DNA from: an uncultured Clostridia bacterium | GTDB lineage: Bacteria; Bacillota; Clostridia; Peptostreptococcales; Anaerovoracaceae | Reading direction: 5' to 3' | DNA length: 60,058 nt | Assembly: GCA_945828095.1 (NCBI GenBank) | Contig: CALZOZ010000002.1 | Coordinates: forward strand, 1 to 60,058 | Shown here: positions 43,779-52,403 of the stretch, piece after piece | How positions within the stretch are numbered: position 1 is the first letter of the stretch | Layout of the letters: each line of letters begins with the position of its first letter | Made by a program: the position numbers and the translations under genes | The notes under the pieces: model-generated | What the model saw: the letters and a program-made list of their open reading frames with translations, nothing else | Databases searched by the model: none | What the model was told of the DNA's origin: nothing

Positions 43779-44231
43779 TTAAAGTTCCTCCAGCATCTTT
43801 GCCGGATTCTCTGCTGCCTTCACCTTTCCGAAGGCCTTTTCTATTATTCCGTTTTCATCGATTAAATATGTGGTGCGAACCACGCCCATTGTTTTTTTGC
43901 CGTACATATTCTTTTCCTGCCATACATCATAGGCCTTTATGGCCTCAAGCTCCGTATCAGCCAGAAGTGTAAAAGGAAGATTGAACTTTTCCTCGAACTT
44001 TTTATGGGATGCAGTGCTGTCCTTGCTGATTCCGATTACCTCTGCTCCCTTTTCCAGGAAATGCGGGTAGAGTTCCCCAAAGCCGCAGGCCTGTTTGGTG
44101 CAGCCTGCAGTATTGTCCTTCGAGTAAAAATACAGCACTACTTTTTTACCTTTAAATTCCTCAAGGCTGCGCATGTTGCCGTTCTGGTCCGGCAGATTGA
44201 ATGACGGTGCCTTGATACCTGTTTCCAGCAT
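43779..44231 (-). CDS. bcp: Thiol peroxidase, BCP/PrxQ type peroxiredoxin
   Basis: 150 residues from ATG 44231 (GGAGG eight bases upstream). APSFNLPDQNG start, peroxidatic and resolving Cys in AGCTKQACGF, and RTTYLID. Thioredoxin-dependent reduction of hydroperoxides. First gene of a likely three-gene unit. Confidence 0.94.
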   Translation of the reverse strand: MLETGIKAPSFNLPDQNGNMRSLEEFKGKKVVLYFYSKDNTAGCTKQACGFGELYPHFLEKGAEVIGISKDSTASHKKFEEKFNLPFTLLADTELEAIKAYDVWQEKNMYGKKTMGVVRTTYLIDENGIIEKAFGKVKAAENPAKMLEEL

Positions 44232-44255
44232 GATTTTTTCCTCCGTTTTGTTCAT

Positions 44256-44720
44256 ATTCTGATATGCTTACTACTATTGTAAACAACCTGTCCCTCGGTG
44301 ACAAGCACTTTTTGTTTTGCCAATGATGATTCTGCCCCTTAATGAGCACGGCCAAATACCCCTCTCCCGTATGAGTCCCTTTGCCGCCACGACTTTTATT
44401 CATTTTTTTCCTATCAATGGCTGAAGTCCGCATAAAAGATAAAAAATAGGAAAAATTGCACCCGTGATAAGTCTGCAAGGCATGCATAACATGTAAAAGG
44501 AAGCTCTGTTCAGGCAAAATTAGCTGTAAAAAGGGTTGCTTTTTTGGTGTTGGATTTTTCTCGGGTGCAGATACCCCGCACCCTTTGGAGGCTTTTTCTA
44601 CTTTTCATCTAGAATTCAATATTTGCGGGCTTCGTGAGAAAAAAATGTATAAAGAAGGGCGACAGCGTATATGCAACACACACATAAAACTGTCGCCCGA
44701 TGACAAGCACTTTTTTGCGC
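44256..44720. other. Non-coding region with hairpins and a repeated segment
   Basis: No convincing gene. Two hairpins: GGGTGC (44563-44568) with GCACCC (44578-44583), and GGGCGACAG (44657-44665) with CTGTCGCCC (44690-44698); the latter, followed on the minus strand by a T-rich tract, is a plausible terminator of the FAD dehydrogenase gene. A ~28-base segment ending in TGACAAGCACTTTTT occurs twice, at ~44288-44315 and ~44690-44717. Confidence 0.6.
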
Positions 44721-46133
44721 CTATTCTGCAAGCTTTCTACCCATAATCACACCCATAGCCGATGCCATCATCAGACCTCTGGTCCATCCGCTGGAATCGC
44801 CCAGGCAGTGGAGCCCCTTCACATTGGTGTTGAAGTCAGTGTCCATCTTCACCTTGTTGCTGTAGAATTTCAGCTCCGGCGAGTAAAGCAGAGTCTCGGT
44901 TCCCGCAAAGCCCGGCACCACGTGGTCAACGGCCTGAATGAAGTTGATTATATTTATCATTGCACGGTACGGCATAGCTGCTGTAATATCACCTGCCACA
45001 GCATCAGGCAGGGTAGGCTTTACGTTGGAGCGGGAAAGTTCCTTTTCCCATGTACGTTTTCCGTCCAGAATGTCGCCGTAGCGCTGTACCAGAATATGAC
45101 CGGCACCAAGCATGTTGGTCAGCTCACCTATTTTCTTGGCATACTCGATGGGCTGATTGAAAGGCTCAGTAAAGTCGTGGGAGCACAGGATGGCCAGGTT
45201 GGTGTTCTGTGATTTGAGTTCCTTATATGAATGGCCGTTTACCACAGCAAGGTCATCGTCGTAGTTTTCCTGGCTGACAAATCCTCCCGGATTCTGGCAG
45301 AAGGTTCTCACCTTATTTTTGAAAGGCTGCGGATAGCCGATGAGTTTGGATTCGTAGAGCACGTTGTTGACGTCCTCCATAATTTCGTTTCTCACCTCTA
45401 CGCGCACTCCAATATCTACGGTTCCCGGCGCGTGGGCAATGTCATACTTGGCGCAGATCTTTTCCAGCCACTCCGCTCCACGGCGGCCTGTTGCGATTAC
45501 CGTATGGTCTGCCAGTATCTCAATTTTATCGCTGCCGGAGCCGTCGTCAGAACTGTTCTCTTTTTCTATTATGATGCCTTTGCAGTTTCCATTCTCCAGA
45601 ATTACATCGCTGCAGTTATATCCGAAGATAATTTCTACGCCCTTTTCCTGCAGAAATCTCTCGATAGCTAAATATATTTCCTGAGCCTTTTCCGTTCCCA
45701 GGTGGCGTATAGGGCAATCTACCAGCTTGAGACCGGCCTGAATGGCTCTCTTTCTTATATCCTTAACCTTTTCCGTCTGGCCGATGCCTTCCACCTTGGT
45801 ATCAGCACCGAATTCCAGGTATATTTTATCAGTGTAGTCAATCATCTCCTGAGCGTAGTTTTCCCCGATAAGGTTAGGAAGGTCGCCACCCACCTCACAG
45901 CTTAAGGAAAGCTTACCGTCGGAAAATGCCCCCGCTCCGGAAAATCCCGTAGTAATGCTGCATGGCCTGCAGTTTACGCATTTCTTGGTAACATTCTTAG
46001 GGCATCTGCGGTTCTCAATGGCACGGCCTTTCTCAACAATTATAATCTTTTTATCGCTGCCTTGTTTGATCATTTCCAGCGCAGTAAAAATCCCCGCCGG
46101 TCCTGCTCCAACTATAACTACATCACATTTCAT
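44721..46133 (-). CDS. FAD-dependent dehydrogenase (COG2509 type)
   Basis: 470 residues. FAD-binding GAGPAGIFTALEM (~9-21) and C-terminal GDSSGWTRGLMMASAMGVIMG. A Cys-rich stretch RRCPKNVTKKCVNCRPC near 45-60 is typical of this family and could hold a cluster or disulfide. Function of the family is poorly known. It stands alone on the minus strand behind a riboswitch-like leader and its own promoter; AGGAGG precedes the ATG. Confidence 0.88.
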   Translation of the reverse strand: MKCDVVIVGAGPAGIFTALEMIKQGSDKKIIIVEKGRAIENRRCPKNVTKKCVNCRPCSITTGFSGAGAFSDGKLSLSCEVGGDLPNLIGENYAQEMIDYTDKIYLEFGADTKVEGIGQTEKVKDIRKRAIQAGLKLVDCPIRHLGTEKAQEIYLAIERFLQEKGVEIIFGYNCSDVILENGNCKGIIIEKENSSDDGSGSDKIEILADHTVIATGRRGAEWLEKICAKYDIAHAPGTVDIGVRVEVRNEIMEDVNNVLYESKLIGYPQPFKNKVRTFCQNPGGFVSQENYDDDLAVVNGHSYKELKSQNTNLAILCSHDFTEPFNQPIEYAKKIGELTNMLGAGHILVQRYGDILDGKRTWEKELSRSNVKPTLPDAVAGDITAAMPYRAMINIINFIQAVDHVVPGFAGTETLLYSPELKFYSNKVKMDTDFNTNVKGLHCLGDSSGWTRGLMMASAMGVIMGRKLAE

Positions 46134-46178
46134 ATTTTAATCCTCCTGTACAGTCTCTTATTCCTTACTTTCGGGCAC

Positions 46179-46209
46179 AAAAAAACCGCCCTCAGGGTAC
46201 TATAAGCGG
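46179..46209 (-). terminator. Expression-platform terminator of the riboswitch-like leader
   Basis: On the minus strand CCGC ... CCCTGAGGG-CGG followed by seven T. Its 5' part (CCGC) is also the 3' strand of the aptamer P1 stem, so the two structures compete. Confidence 0.5.
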
Positions 46210-46302
46210 AATAACCTATAGTAAACTGTTTGGCAGTTTGTAGAAACATTCACCCATGCCGCCGGGAAAGCGGCTCATTGTGAACTTATATACGTTATCC
46301 GC
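46206..46302 (-). promoter_or_regulatory. Guanine/purine-riboswitch-like aptamer with extended P2
   Basis: Minus-strand leader of the FAD dehydrogenase. P1: GCGGATAAC with GTTATTCCGC (one bulged base). J1/2 reads GTATATAAG, J2/3 GTTTCTAC, J3/1 ACTATAGG, matching the purine-riboswitch core, and the C of ACTA suggests guanine-type pairing. P3 is AAACTG-CCAAA-CAGTTT. P2 (GTTCAC ... GTGAAT) is longer than normal, with an added GCCGC/GCGGC stem, and L3 is only five bases, so the usual L2-L3 kissing contact appears altered. Starts right at the predicted transcription start. Confidence 0.6.
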
Positions 46303-46305
46303 TCT

Positions 46306-46335
46306 ATTATACCATAGCGAGGGCGGGAATTTCAA
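46306..46335 (-). promoter_or_regulatory. Promoter of the riboswitch-FAD dehydrogenase unit
   Basis: Minus-strand TTGAAA (46335-46330), 18-base spacer, TATAAT (46311-46306). The -35 box overlaps the stop codon of the TetR gene. Confidence 0.7.
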
Positions 46336-46892
46336 CAGGAAAATTGCTGGATGAATTTTTTAATAAATTCATCGCCATCTATTTCGTCGTTCCCAAGCAA
46401 AAGCTGGAGCATGAGCCCGTCGAGCACCGTAAGAACCAGCCAGCCTGAATAGTCAGCATCCGAACCTGCCCTTCTTTCTGCGATGGCATTTCCTATTGTT
46501 TTTCTGAAAGTACGATACCTCTCGATAAGCCTTGTCTTTATTCTTTCGTTTCCGTCCACCGCATCCACGGTAAGATGAAGTCTGAGGCCGCCCGCCGGAT
46601 CATATGCACCTCGTGACAACACGTAGCGCAAAAGTCTGGGCAGAGAGGTATCCTTTTCCTTGTTGTCCATCCATGCCACCAGTTCATCGTACATACCCAT
46701 AAGGTAGCCATCGGCCACGTCATAAAGTATGTCGTCTTTGTTCTTATAGTAGTAATAAACGCTTCCCTTGACCACCCCGGCTCTGGCCGCGATTTCGGCA
46801 AGGGAAATCTCGTTGAACGCTTTTTCTGTCAGCAGCTGTGAAGCCGCCTTTAAAATCTTTTCCTTTATATTGTCATTATGCGGTGCCGCCAT
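46332..46892 (-). CDS. TetR/AcrR-family transcriptional regulator
   Basis: 186 residues. N-terminal helix-turn-helix (residues ~10-57, ILKAASQLLTEKAFNEISLAEIA, with VVKGSVYYYYKNKDDIL as recognition helix). C-terminal ligand domain is not specific. Divergent from the glycerol-type operon starting 500 bases away, whose promoter carries a palindrome, so it is a candidate regulator of that operon; this is inference. Confidence 0.88.
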   Translation of the reverse strand: MAAPHNDNIKEKILKAASQLLTEKAFNEISLAEIAARAGVVKGSVYYYYKNKDDILYDVADGYLMGMYDELVAWMDNKEKDTSLPRLLRYVLSRGAYDPAGGLRLHLTVDAVDGNERIKTRLIERYRTFRKTIGNAIAERRAGSDADYSGWLVLTVLDGLMLQLLLGNDEIDGDEFIKKFIQQFSC

Positions 46893-47006
46893 GGCTTAAC
46901 CTCCATACTTGTCTGTTAATGTTACTGTGCCGTTCCATTTCGCCGGGTTGCCGCTCGCTGCCTTTCCCACTTGGCCGGGCTCGCGCTCTTGGATCGCGCT
47001 CATTTT

Positions 47007-47171
47007 CCCCCAAAATCAATCAAAATATTCGATTTGCGGGGGGTGATGCAGCAATATAATTACATTATATTCCTTAAACTGGATAATCTCTGCCTAAATA
47101 ATTACATTATGCTCATTTATTGTAATTCCGACCCCCATCAAATCGGCTTTTTTCACACTTTTTTGGGGGGG
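47007..47171. repeat. Paired C5/G5 hairpin repeat, copy 3
   Basis: Left unit CCCCCAAAATC ... GATTTGCGGGGG; right unit read on the minus strand CCCCCCCAAAAAAG ... CGATTTGATGGGGG. AT-rich spacer of about 85 bases. Confidence 0.75.
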
Positions 47172-47254
47172 ATTGCACTTTCGCCTCTTATATTCCGGCA
47201 GCCGTTCAGGGCAGCCACGGGCCGCCTTCGACACATTTCGATGTATTTCTAGCA

Positions 47255-47288
47255 TACCATTGACCGCGGACGATTTCAATGGTAAAAT
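47255..47288 (+). promoter_or_regulatory. Promoter of the glp-like operon with overlapping palindromic operator
   Basis: TTGACC (47260-47265), 17-base spacer, TAAAAT (47283-47288). A perfect 9-base inverted repeat, TACCATTGA (47255-47263) and TCAATGGTA (47276-47284), covers both boxes, so a bound repressor would block polymerase directly. Confidence 0.7.
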
Positions 47289-47398
47289 ATATGCATAAGA
47301 GAGTCGGTCGTGCGACTGACTCCATGCCGGTCGTAATGTATATAAATCATAAACTGTAATAAACAAACCATAATACACACTACGAAGGGGTGATATAT

Positions 47399-49198
47399 TT
47401 GAATCTGAAGAAAAAACAGCAGAAGCTGGATGCCCGCTTCAGCGGCTCCATCCGCATAGAAGACTCCGGAGAATATTTTCATCTGACCGGAACCGCTTCC
47501 ACCTGGGAAGAGGCAGTTGAAGCCGGACTTCTTTGTGCCGAAAAAGGCGGCTTAAAGCATATTGTCAGCGATGTAACCGTGCCCGGCCAAGAAAAACCGG
47601 CCCCTATCCTTCCAAAGCTGACCGACAAGACACTGGAAGGCAGAACACCTGATATCCTCATTATCGGCGGCGGAGTAACAGGCTGTGCCATCGCCCGGGA
47701 ACTTTCCAAGAACAAGCTGGACATACTGCTTGTAGACAAGGAATACGATGTGGCTCTTCATGCCTCATCAAGAAACGACGGCATGGTTCATCCGGGAATC
47801 GATATAACTCCGGGACTTCTTAAAAAGAAGATGAACAACTGGGGTAATTCCATTTACGACAAGCTTTGCAGCGACCTGAATGTGCCGTTTGAGAGAACCG
47901 GACAGTACCTTTGTTTTAAGAAAGGCTGGTATCTGCCGTTCATGACTCTTTCCGTTCCTTACTGTAATATGACCGTAGCAGGAAAGGCACATGTAGTTAC
48001 AGGCAGCAAACTTCGTAAAGTAGAGCCTGATGTCTCACCAGAAGCCAAATTCGCACTTTACTTTGACGGTGCCGGAATGGTCTGCCCTTACGGACTTACC
48101 ATCGCCCTGGCCGAAAATGCCATAGACAACGGCGCACAGATCAGCCTTGACACAGCGGTGCTTTCCATGGAAACAGAGGAAAATGACGGCAAAACCACCA
48201 TAAAGAGTGTGACCACCAACCGCGGAGTCATCTATCCTAAGATTGTAATCAACGCGGCAGGAGTTTTTGCCGAGGACATAGCCCAGATGGCAGGAGACAG
48301 ATTCTTCTCCATCCACCCGAGAAAAGGCACCAACGCCATCCTCGATAAAAAAGCCCGTCGCCACATCAATACTATATACTCCCTCATGGGAACCCAGTCA
48401 AAGACCGGCCATACCAAGGGCGGCGGCATCGTAGGCACCGTAGACGGCAACGTCCTCATCGGACCTGATGCCATAGAAACCATTGAAAAAGAAGACTTTG
48501 CCACCCACAAGGACAGCATACAGAATTCTTTTGAGAAGCACAATCATGCCGGCAAATGGCTGACTACAGGTGATATTATCACCTACTTTACAGGAATCAG
48601 AGCTGCCACCTATGAAGAAGACTTCATCATAGAAAACGGCAGATTCACAAGCAATATAATTCACGCAGCCGGCATTCAGTCCCCGGGACTTACTGCTGCA
48701 CCGGCCATCGGTCTGGCCATCGAAGAGCTGGCATGTAAAATGCTTTCAAAGCAGATGACCGTTGAGCCAAATGAGAACTTCAACCCTGTCCGCCAGGCTA
48801 TCGTAAAGCCAAAGGAGATGTCCGATGAGGACCGTGAAAAGCTCATAGCCGCAAACCCGGACTACGGCATTATTGTCTGCCGCTGCGAAGAGGTCAGCAA
48901 AGGCGAAATCCTCGACGCTATGAGAAGAAGCCTTCCTTGTGACACCGTTGACGGCATCAAACGCCGCGTGCGTCCGGGTATGGGAAGATGTCAGGGCGGT
49001 TTCTGCGGTCCTCATGTAGTAAATATCATAGCCGAGGAAAAGCACATCCCTCTTCAGCAGGTACGCAAAGGCTATGAAGGAAGCGAAATTCTCACAGGCG
49101 AGAAAGGCGCCGCACAAGAGAACGGTGCCGAACAAGAGAACGGTGCCGAACAAGAGAACGGCACCCCGCAGGAGAAAGGAGGCGGCCGTCATGAATAA
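47399..49198 (+). CDS. GlpA-like FAD-dependent glycerol-3-phosphate dehydrogenase family protein with BFD-type [2Fe-2S] domain
   Basis: 599 residues from a TTG at 47399, eight bases after AAGGGG. Residues 1-80 form an extra N-terminal domain of BON-like appearance (LKHIVSDVTVPG). FAD-binding DILIIGGGVTGCAIAREL (~85-103), DAO-type core with NAAGVFAEDIAQMAGD, then a BFD-like iron-sulfur domain (~485-560) with CRCEEV and GMGRCQGGFC. Ends in a tandem Glu/Gln/Asn/Gly repeat. This is the architecture of anaerobic G3P dehydrogenase subunit A and of related sugar-acid/polyol dehydrogenases. First gene of the operon; overlaps the next by eight bases. Confidence 0.88.
   Translation: MNLKKKQQKLDARFSGSIRIEDSGEYFHLTGTASTWEEAVEAGLLCAEKGGLKHIVSDVTVPGQEKPAPILPKLTDKTLEGRTPDILIIGGGVTGCAIARELSKNKLDILLVDKEYDVALHASSRNDGMVHPGIDITPGLLKKKMNNWGNSIYDKLCSDLNVPFERTGQYLCFKKGWYLPFMTLSVPYCNMTVAGKAHVVTGSKLRKVEPDVSPEAKFALYFDGAGMVCPYGLTIALAENAIDNGAQISLDTAVLSMETEENDGKTTIKSVTTNRGVIYPKIVINAAGVFAEDIAQMAGDRFFSIHPRKGTNAILDKKARRHINTIYSLMGTQSKTGHTKGGGIVGTVDGNVLIGPDAIETIEKEDFATHKDSIQNSFEKHNHAGKWLTTGDIITYFTGIRAATYEEDFIIENGRFTSNIIHAAGIQSPGLTAAPAIGLAIEELACKMLSKQMTVEPNENFNPVRQAIVKPKEMSDEDREKLIAANPDYGIIVCRCEEVSKGEILDAMRRSLPCDTVDGIKRRVRPGMGRCQGGFCGPHVVNIIAEEKHIPLQQVRKGYEGSEILTGEKGAAQENGAEQENGAEQENGTPQEKGGGRHE
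49106..49174 (+). repeat. 18-bp coding tandem repeat at the 3' end of the glpA-like gene
   Basis: Units of 18 bases at 49106, 49124 and 49142 and a partial fourth at 49160, encoding Gly-Ala-Glu-Gln-Glu-Asn-type hexapeptides. In frame, ending just before the ribosome site of the next gene. Confidence 0.88.
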
Positions 49199-50468
49199 AA
49201 ATGCAAAGACCTACGATGTAACCGTTATCGGCGGCGGCCCGGCAGGACTTGCAGCCGCCATCTCCGCACACGAGCAAGGTGCCCATGTGCTCCTCATTGA
49301 AAGAGAAGACAGACTGGGAGGCGTGCTTAAGCAGTGCATCCACGACGGCTTTGGACTCTTGCGTTTCGGCGAGAAGCTTTCCGGCTGCGAATACGCCACA
49401 AGATTTATGCACAAGCTGGAAGAAACCGATGTAGAGGTCAGAGCCCTTACCTTTGCATCCAGAATAGAAAAAACTGATGAAGGCTTCCTTCTGTCACTGA
49501 TTCAGAGCAGCGGGTTTGAACAGGTTAAGAGCAAGAGCCTTGTCCTTGCCACCGGCTGCAGAGAAAGAACGGCAAGGCAGGTGGCAATCCACGGAACCAG
49601 ACCTGCAGGTGTTTTGACAGCGGGTTCTGCCCAGTACTACATAAACATACTGGGTCAGCTCCCCGGCAAAAACTGCGTAATCCTGGGTTCCGGCGATATC
49701 GGCCTCATAATGGCAAGAAGACTCACCCTTGAGGGAGCCAATGTCCTGGGCGTTTACGAAGCCAAGGCTGAACCCAGCGGACTTATGCGCAACATATACC
49801 AATGCCTTGTTGATTTCGACATACCCCTTCACCTGTCAAAGACAGTTACAGAGGTTCACGGAAGAGAACGTCTCACCGGCGTTACAGTTTCCGCTGTAGA
49901 TGAAAGAATGAACCCTATTCCGGGCACGGAAGAATATATTCCATGTGATACACTGATACTTTCCGTGGGACTTATTCCTGAAAACGAGCTGGCAGAATCA
50001 TTGGGCGTTAAAATTTCCAGGGCCACTAAAGGACCGGAATGCAATCAGGATTATGAGACAACAGTACCGGGAATCTTCTCCTGCGGCAATGCCCTGCATG
50101 TCAACGACCTTGTGGACTACGTAAGCGAAAGCGGCGAAAACGCAGGACGGGCAGCGGCGGCTTATGCCAAGTCAGGACATGAACACAGGCTGAAGTCAGT
50201 GGAAGTAAAGACAGATAAAAACTTCGGCTACATAGTTCCATCCCATATTGACCTTCCGGCCAAAGACTCAGTACCGTTTTTCTTCCGCACATCAAAGACC
50301 AGAGGCCGCACCAGAGTGAAGGCCTTCATGGACGGAAAAGAGGTCTTTTCGAAGGTATTTGCAGGACTCAGACCTCCTGAAATGGAAAAGATAGAAATTG
50401 AAGCTGCAAAACTTCAGGGCGCAGGTCCTCTGCAGTTCACAATGGAGGTGGATGAACATGAACAGTAA
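49191..50468 (+). CDS. NAD(P)/FAD-dependent oxidoreductase, GlpB-like partner
   Basis: 425 residues from ATG 49191 (AGGAGG eight bases upstream, inside the previous gene's repeat end). FAD motif VIGGGPAGLAAAISAHEQGA (~12-31), second Rossmann NCVILGSGDIGLIMARRL (~160), and GIFSCGNALHVNDLVDYV near 300. Belongs to the pyridine-nucleotide-disulfide oxidoreductase group that accompanies GlpA-like and DUF1667 proteins. Probably forms an electron-transfer complex with them. Confidence 0.88.
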   Translation: MNKNAKTYDVTVIGGGPAGLAAAISAHEQGAHVLLIEREDRLGGVLKQCIHDGFGLLRFGEKLSGCEYATRFMHKLEETDVEVRALTFASRIEKTDEGFLLSLIQSSGFEQVKSKSLVLATGCRERTARQVAIHGTRPAGVLTAGSAQYYINILGQLPGKNCVILGSGDIGLIMARRLTLEGANVLGVYEAKAEPSGLMRNIYQCLVDFDIPLHLSKTVTEVHGRERLTGVTVSAVDERMNPIPGTEEYIPCDTLILSVGLIPENELAESLGVKISRATKGPECNQDYETTVPGIFSCGNALHVNDLVDYVSESGENAGRAAAAYAKSGHEHRLKSVEVKTDKNFGYIVPSHIDLPAKDSVPFFFRTSKTRGRTRVKAFMDGKEVFSKVFAGLRPPEMEKIEIEAAKLQGAGPLQFTMEVDEHEQ

Positions 50469-50823
50469 AGAAGGCAAAGAGCTTATATGCATCGTATGCC
50501 CTAACGGCTGCAGACTCAATGCCGCCATGGGCGAGGACGGACAGTTGTCTGTTACAGGAAACAAATGCAAGCGAGGCGAAAAATTTGCTCAGGCTGAGCT
50601 GACCAACCCTACCCGCTCCCTCACCACCACTGTAAGAACATCCTTCAGCACAATGCCGTGGCTGCCTGTGAGGACAGACGGGGAAATACCGAAGAAACTG
50701 ATCGGCGATGCTCTTAAAGAGCTGCAGTCAGTCTTAATAGAAAAAAACCTGCGGTGCGGGGAAGTGGTTCTCACTGACCTGGCCGGAACGGGAATAAACG
50801 TTATAGCTGCTTCGGACTTATAA
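50458..50823 (+). CDS. DUF1667 small Cys-containing protein
   Basis: 121 residues from ATG 50458 (GGAGG nine bases upstream). Conserved ICIVCPNGCRL and GNKCKRGEKFAQAEL give four cysteines suited to an iron-sulfur or zinc site, and the usual NPTRSLTTTV segment follows. DUF1667 genes nearly always accompany GlpA/GlpB-like dehydrogenases; likely a small electron-transfer subunit. Overlaps the previous gene by 11 bases. Confidence 0.92.
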   Translation: MNSKEGKELICIVCPNGCRLNAAMGEDGQLSVTGNKCKRGEKFAQAELTNPTRSLTTTVRTSFSTMPWLPVRTDGEIPKKLIGDALKELQSVLIEKNLRCGEVVLTDLAGTGINVIAASDL

Positions 50824-50843
50824 AGTCCAGCGAGGTAACAAAC

Positions 50844-52403
50844 ATGAAACCTTTAGTACTTACTTTTGACATCGGAACCCAGAGCCTCAGAGCTGTGCTG
50901 GTTGACGACAGGGGGAATCTGGTATGCAAGAAGCAAATAGCTTTTGAAAAGCCGTATTTCAGCATAAACCCGGGCTGGGCCGAGCAAAAGGGGGAATTTT
51001 ATTGGGAAAACATCTGCAAAGCCTCTCTGGCGCTTAAAGAAGAGGCCGGTGAGCTCTGGAACAATATTCAGGCTGTAAGCATTACAACCATCCGTGACAC
51101 GGACATCTGCCTGGACAAAGACGGAAACCCTGTCCGCCCTGCTATCCTGTGGCTGGACAAACGGGAAACGGAAATCAGCGAACCCTTTCCTGCATTGAAC
51201 CAGATGCTTTTTGCTGCAGCAGGCATGACATCTACAGCAGAGCTGATACGCAAAATCAGCCACTGCAACTGGATCCGCAAAAATGAACCGGAAAACTGGG
51301 AAAAAACCTATAAATACATGATGCTTTCCGGCTACATGAACTTCTGCTTCACAGGAGAAATGAAAGACTCCACAGCCAACATAGTGGGCCATGTGCCTTA
51401 TGACAACAAGAACTCCCGCTGGCAGACACCGAAAGACCTGACCTACTGCGTCTTTCCTATCCCTGGTGAAAAGCTCTGCGAGCTGTGCCTTCCGGGAGAA
51501 ACCATCGGCCACATCACAGCAAAGGCCGCCTCTCAGACAGGCATCCCCGAAGGTCTCCCTCTCATAGCCACCGGCTCGGACAAAGGCTGCGAGACCATCG
51601 GGCTCTCCTGCACCACCCCGGAAAAGGCGGCCGTAAGCTTCGGCACCACCGCCACAATCCAGTACACCATCGACAGATACGTGGAGCCTCAGCGGTTCTT
51701 CCCGCCATACGTTGCCGCATACAAAGGCAGATACAATCCGGAAATCGAGATTTACAGAGGCTACTGGCTCATATCCTGGTTCAAGCGCGAATTTGCCGAA
51801 AAGGAAGTGGCAGAAGCCGCAAGCAAAGGCATGATTGCCGAAGAGCTTCTGAACAGGCGCCTTGCCGAGATACCGCCGGGCTGCGAAGGGCTTGTTTTCC
51901 AGCCTTACTTCACCCCGGGTGTGTCCATGCCTAATGCCAGAGGAGCAGTAATCGGATTTTCAGATGTACATACCAGAATTCATATTTACCGGGCAATTAT
52001 AGAGGGCATCAACTTCGCCCTCATGGACGGAATGAAAACCCTGGAAAAGCGCATGAAGACCAAGACCAAGGGCGTCTATGTTGCGGGTGGAGGCTCAAGA
52101 AGCGCTGAAATATGCCAGATCACAGCCGACATGTTCGGCCTGCCTGTCTACAGAAGCCAGACCCACGAGGCAGCTGTCATAGGAAGCTCCGCTATTGCAT
52201 TTACCGCAATCGGACGCTTCAAGAATCTGGACGAGGCTATCGAATCGATGGTTCACATCACCGATGAATTCAAGCCTGACATGGAGGTTCACGAGACCTA
52301 CGACAAGATTTTCAATGATATTTTTGCTAAGATTTTTGACAAATTAAAACCTTTATATAATGTAAGCAAGGAAATGGAGGAAAAACATGGCACATCCATA
52401 TAA
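50844..52403 (+). CDS. FGGY-family carbohydrate kinase
   Basis: 519 residues. Phosphate-binding DIGTQSLRAVLVD (~9-21), ILWLDKRE near 95, SFGTTATIQY, and adenosine-binding VAGGGSRSAEICQITADMF near 415. The family phosphorylates glycerol, xylulose, ribulose and related polyols; the GlpA-like partner makes a glycerol-like substrate attractive, but the substrate is not readable from the sequence. Its end overlaps the next gene by 17 bases. Confidence 0.9.
   Translation: MKPLVLTFDIGTQSLRAVLVDDRGNLVCKKQIAFEKPYFSINPGWAEQKGEFYWENICKASLALKEEAGELWNNIQAVSITTIRDTDICLDKDGNPVRPAILWLDKRETEISEPFPALNQMLFAAAGMTSTAELIRKISHCNWIRKNEPENWEKTYKYMMLSGYMNFCFTGEMKDSTANIVGHVPYDNKNSRWQTPKDLTYCVFPIPGEKLCELCLPGETIGHITAKAASQTGIPEGLPLIATGSDKGCETIGLSCTTPEKAAVSFGTTATIQYTIDRYVEPQRFFPPYVAAYKGRYNPEIEIYRGYWLISWFKREFAEKEVAEAASKGMIAEELLNRRLAEIPPGCEGLVFQPYFTPGVSMPNARGAVIGFSDVHTRIHIYRAIIEGINFALMDGMKTLEKRMKTKTKGVYVAGGGSRSAEICQITADMFGLPVYRSQTHEAAVIGSSAIAFTAIGRFKNLDEAIESMVHITDEFKPDMEVHETYDKIFNDIFAKIFDKLKPLYNVSKEMEEKHGTSI

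Larger units (their letters stand above)
46893..47398. other. Intergenic region between tetR and the glp-like operon
   Basis: 506 bases. From the tetR side it holds a GC-rich stretch (46950-47000) with no clear function, the third paired-hairpin repeat (47007-47171), and the operon's promoter/operator (47255-47288). No gene is supported here. Confidence 0.7.

Noticed and set aside
44161-44517. Minus-strand 118-codon open frame upstream of bcp
   Set aside because: Runs through the hairpin-rich spacer with no family features; the bcp start has its own strong ribosome site.
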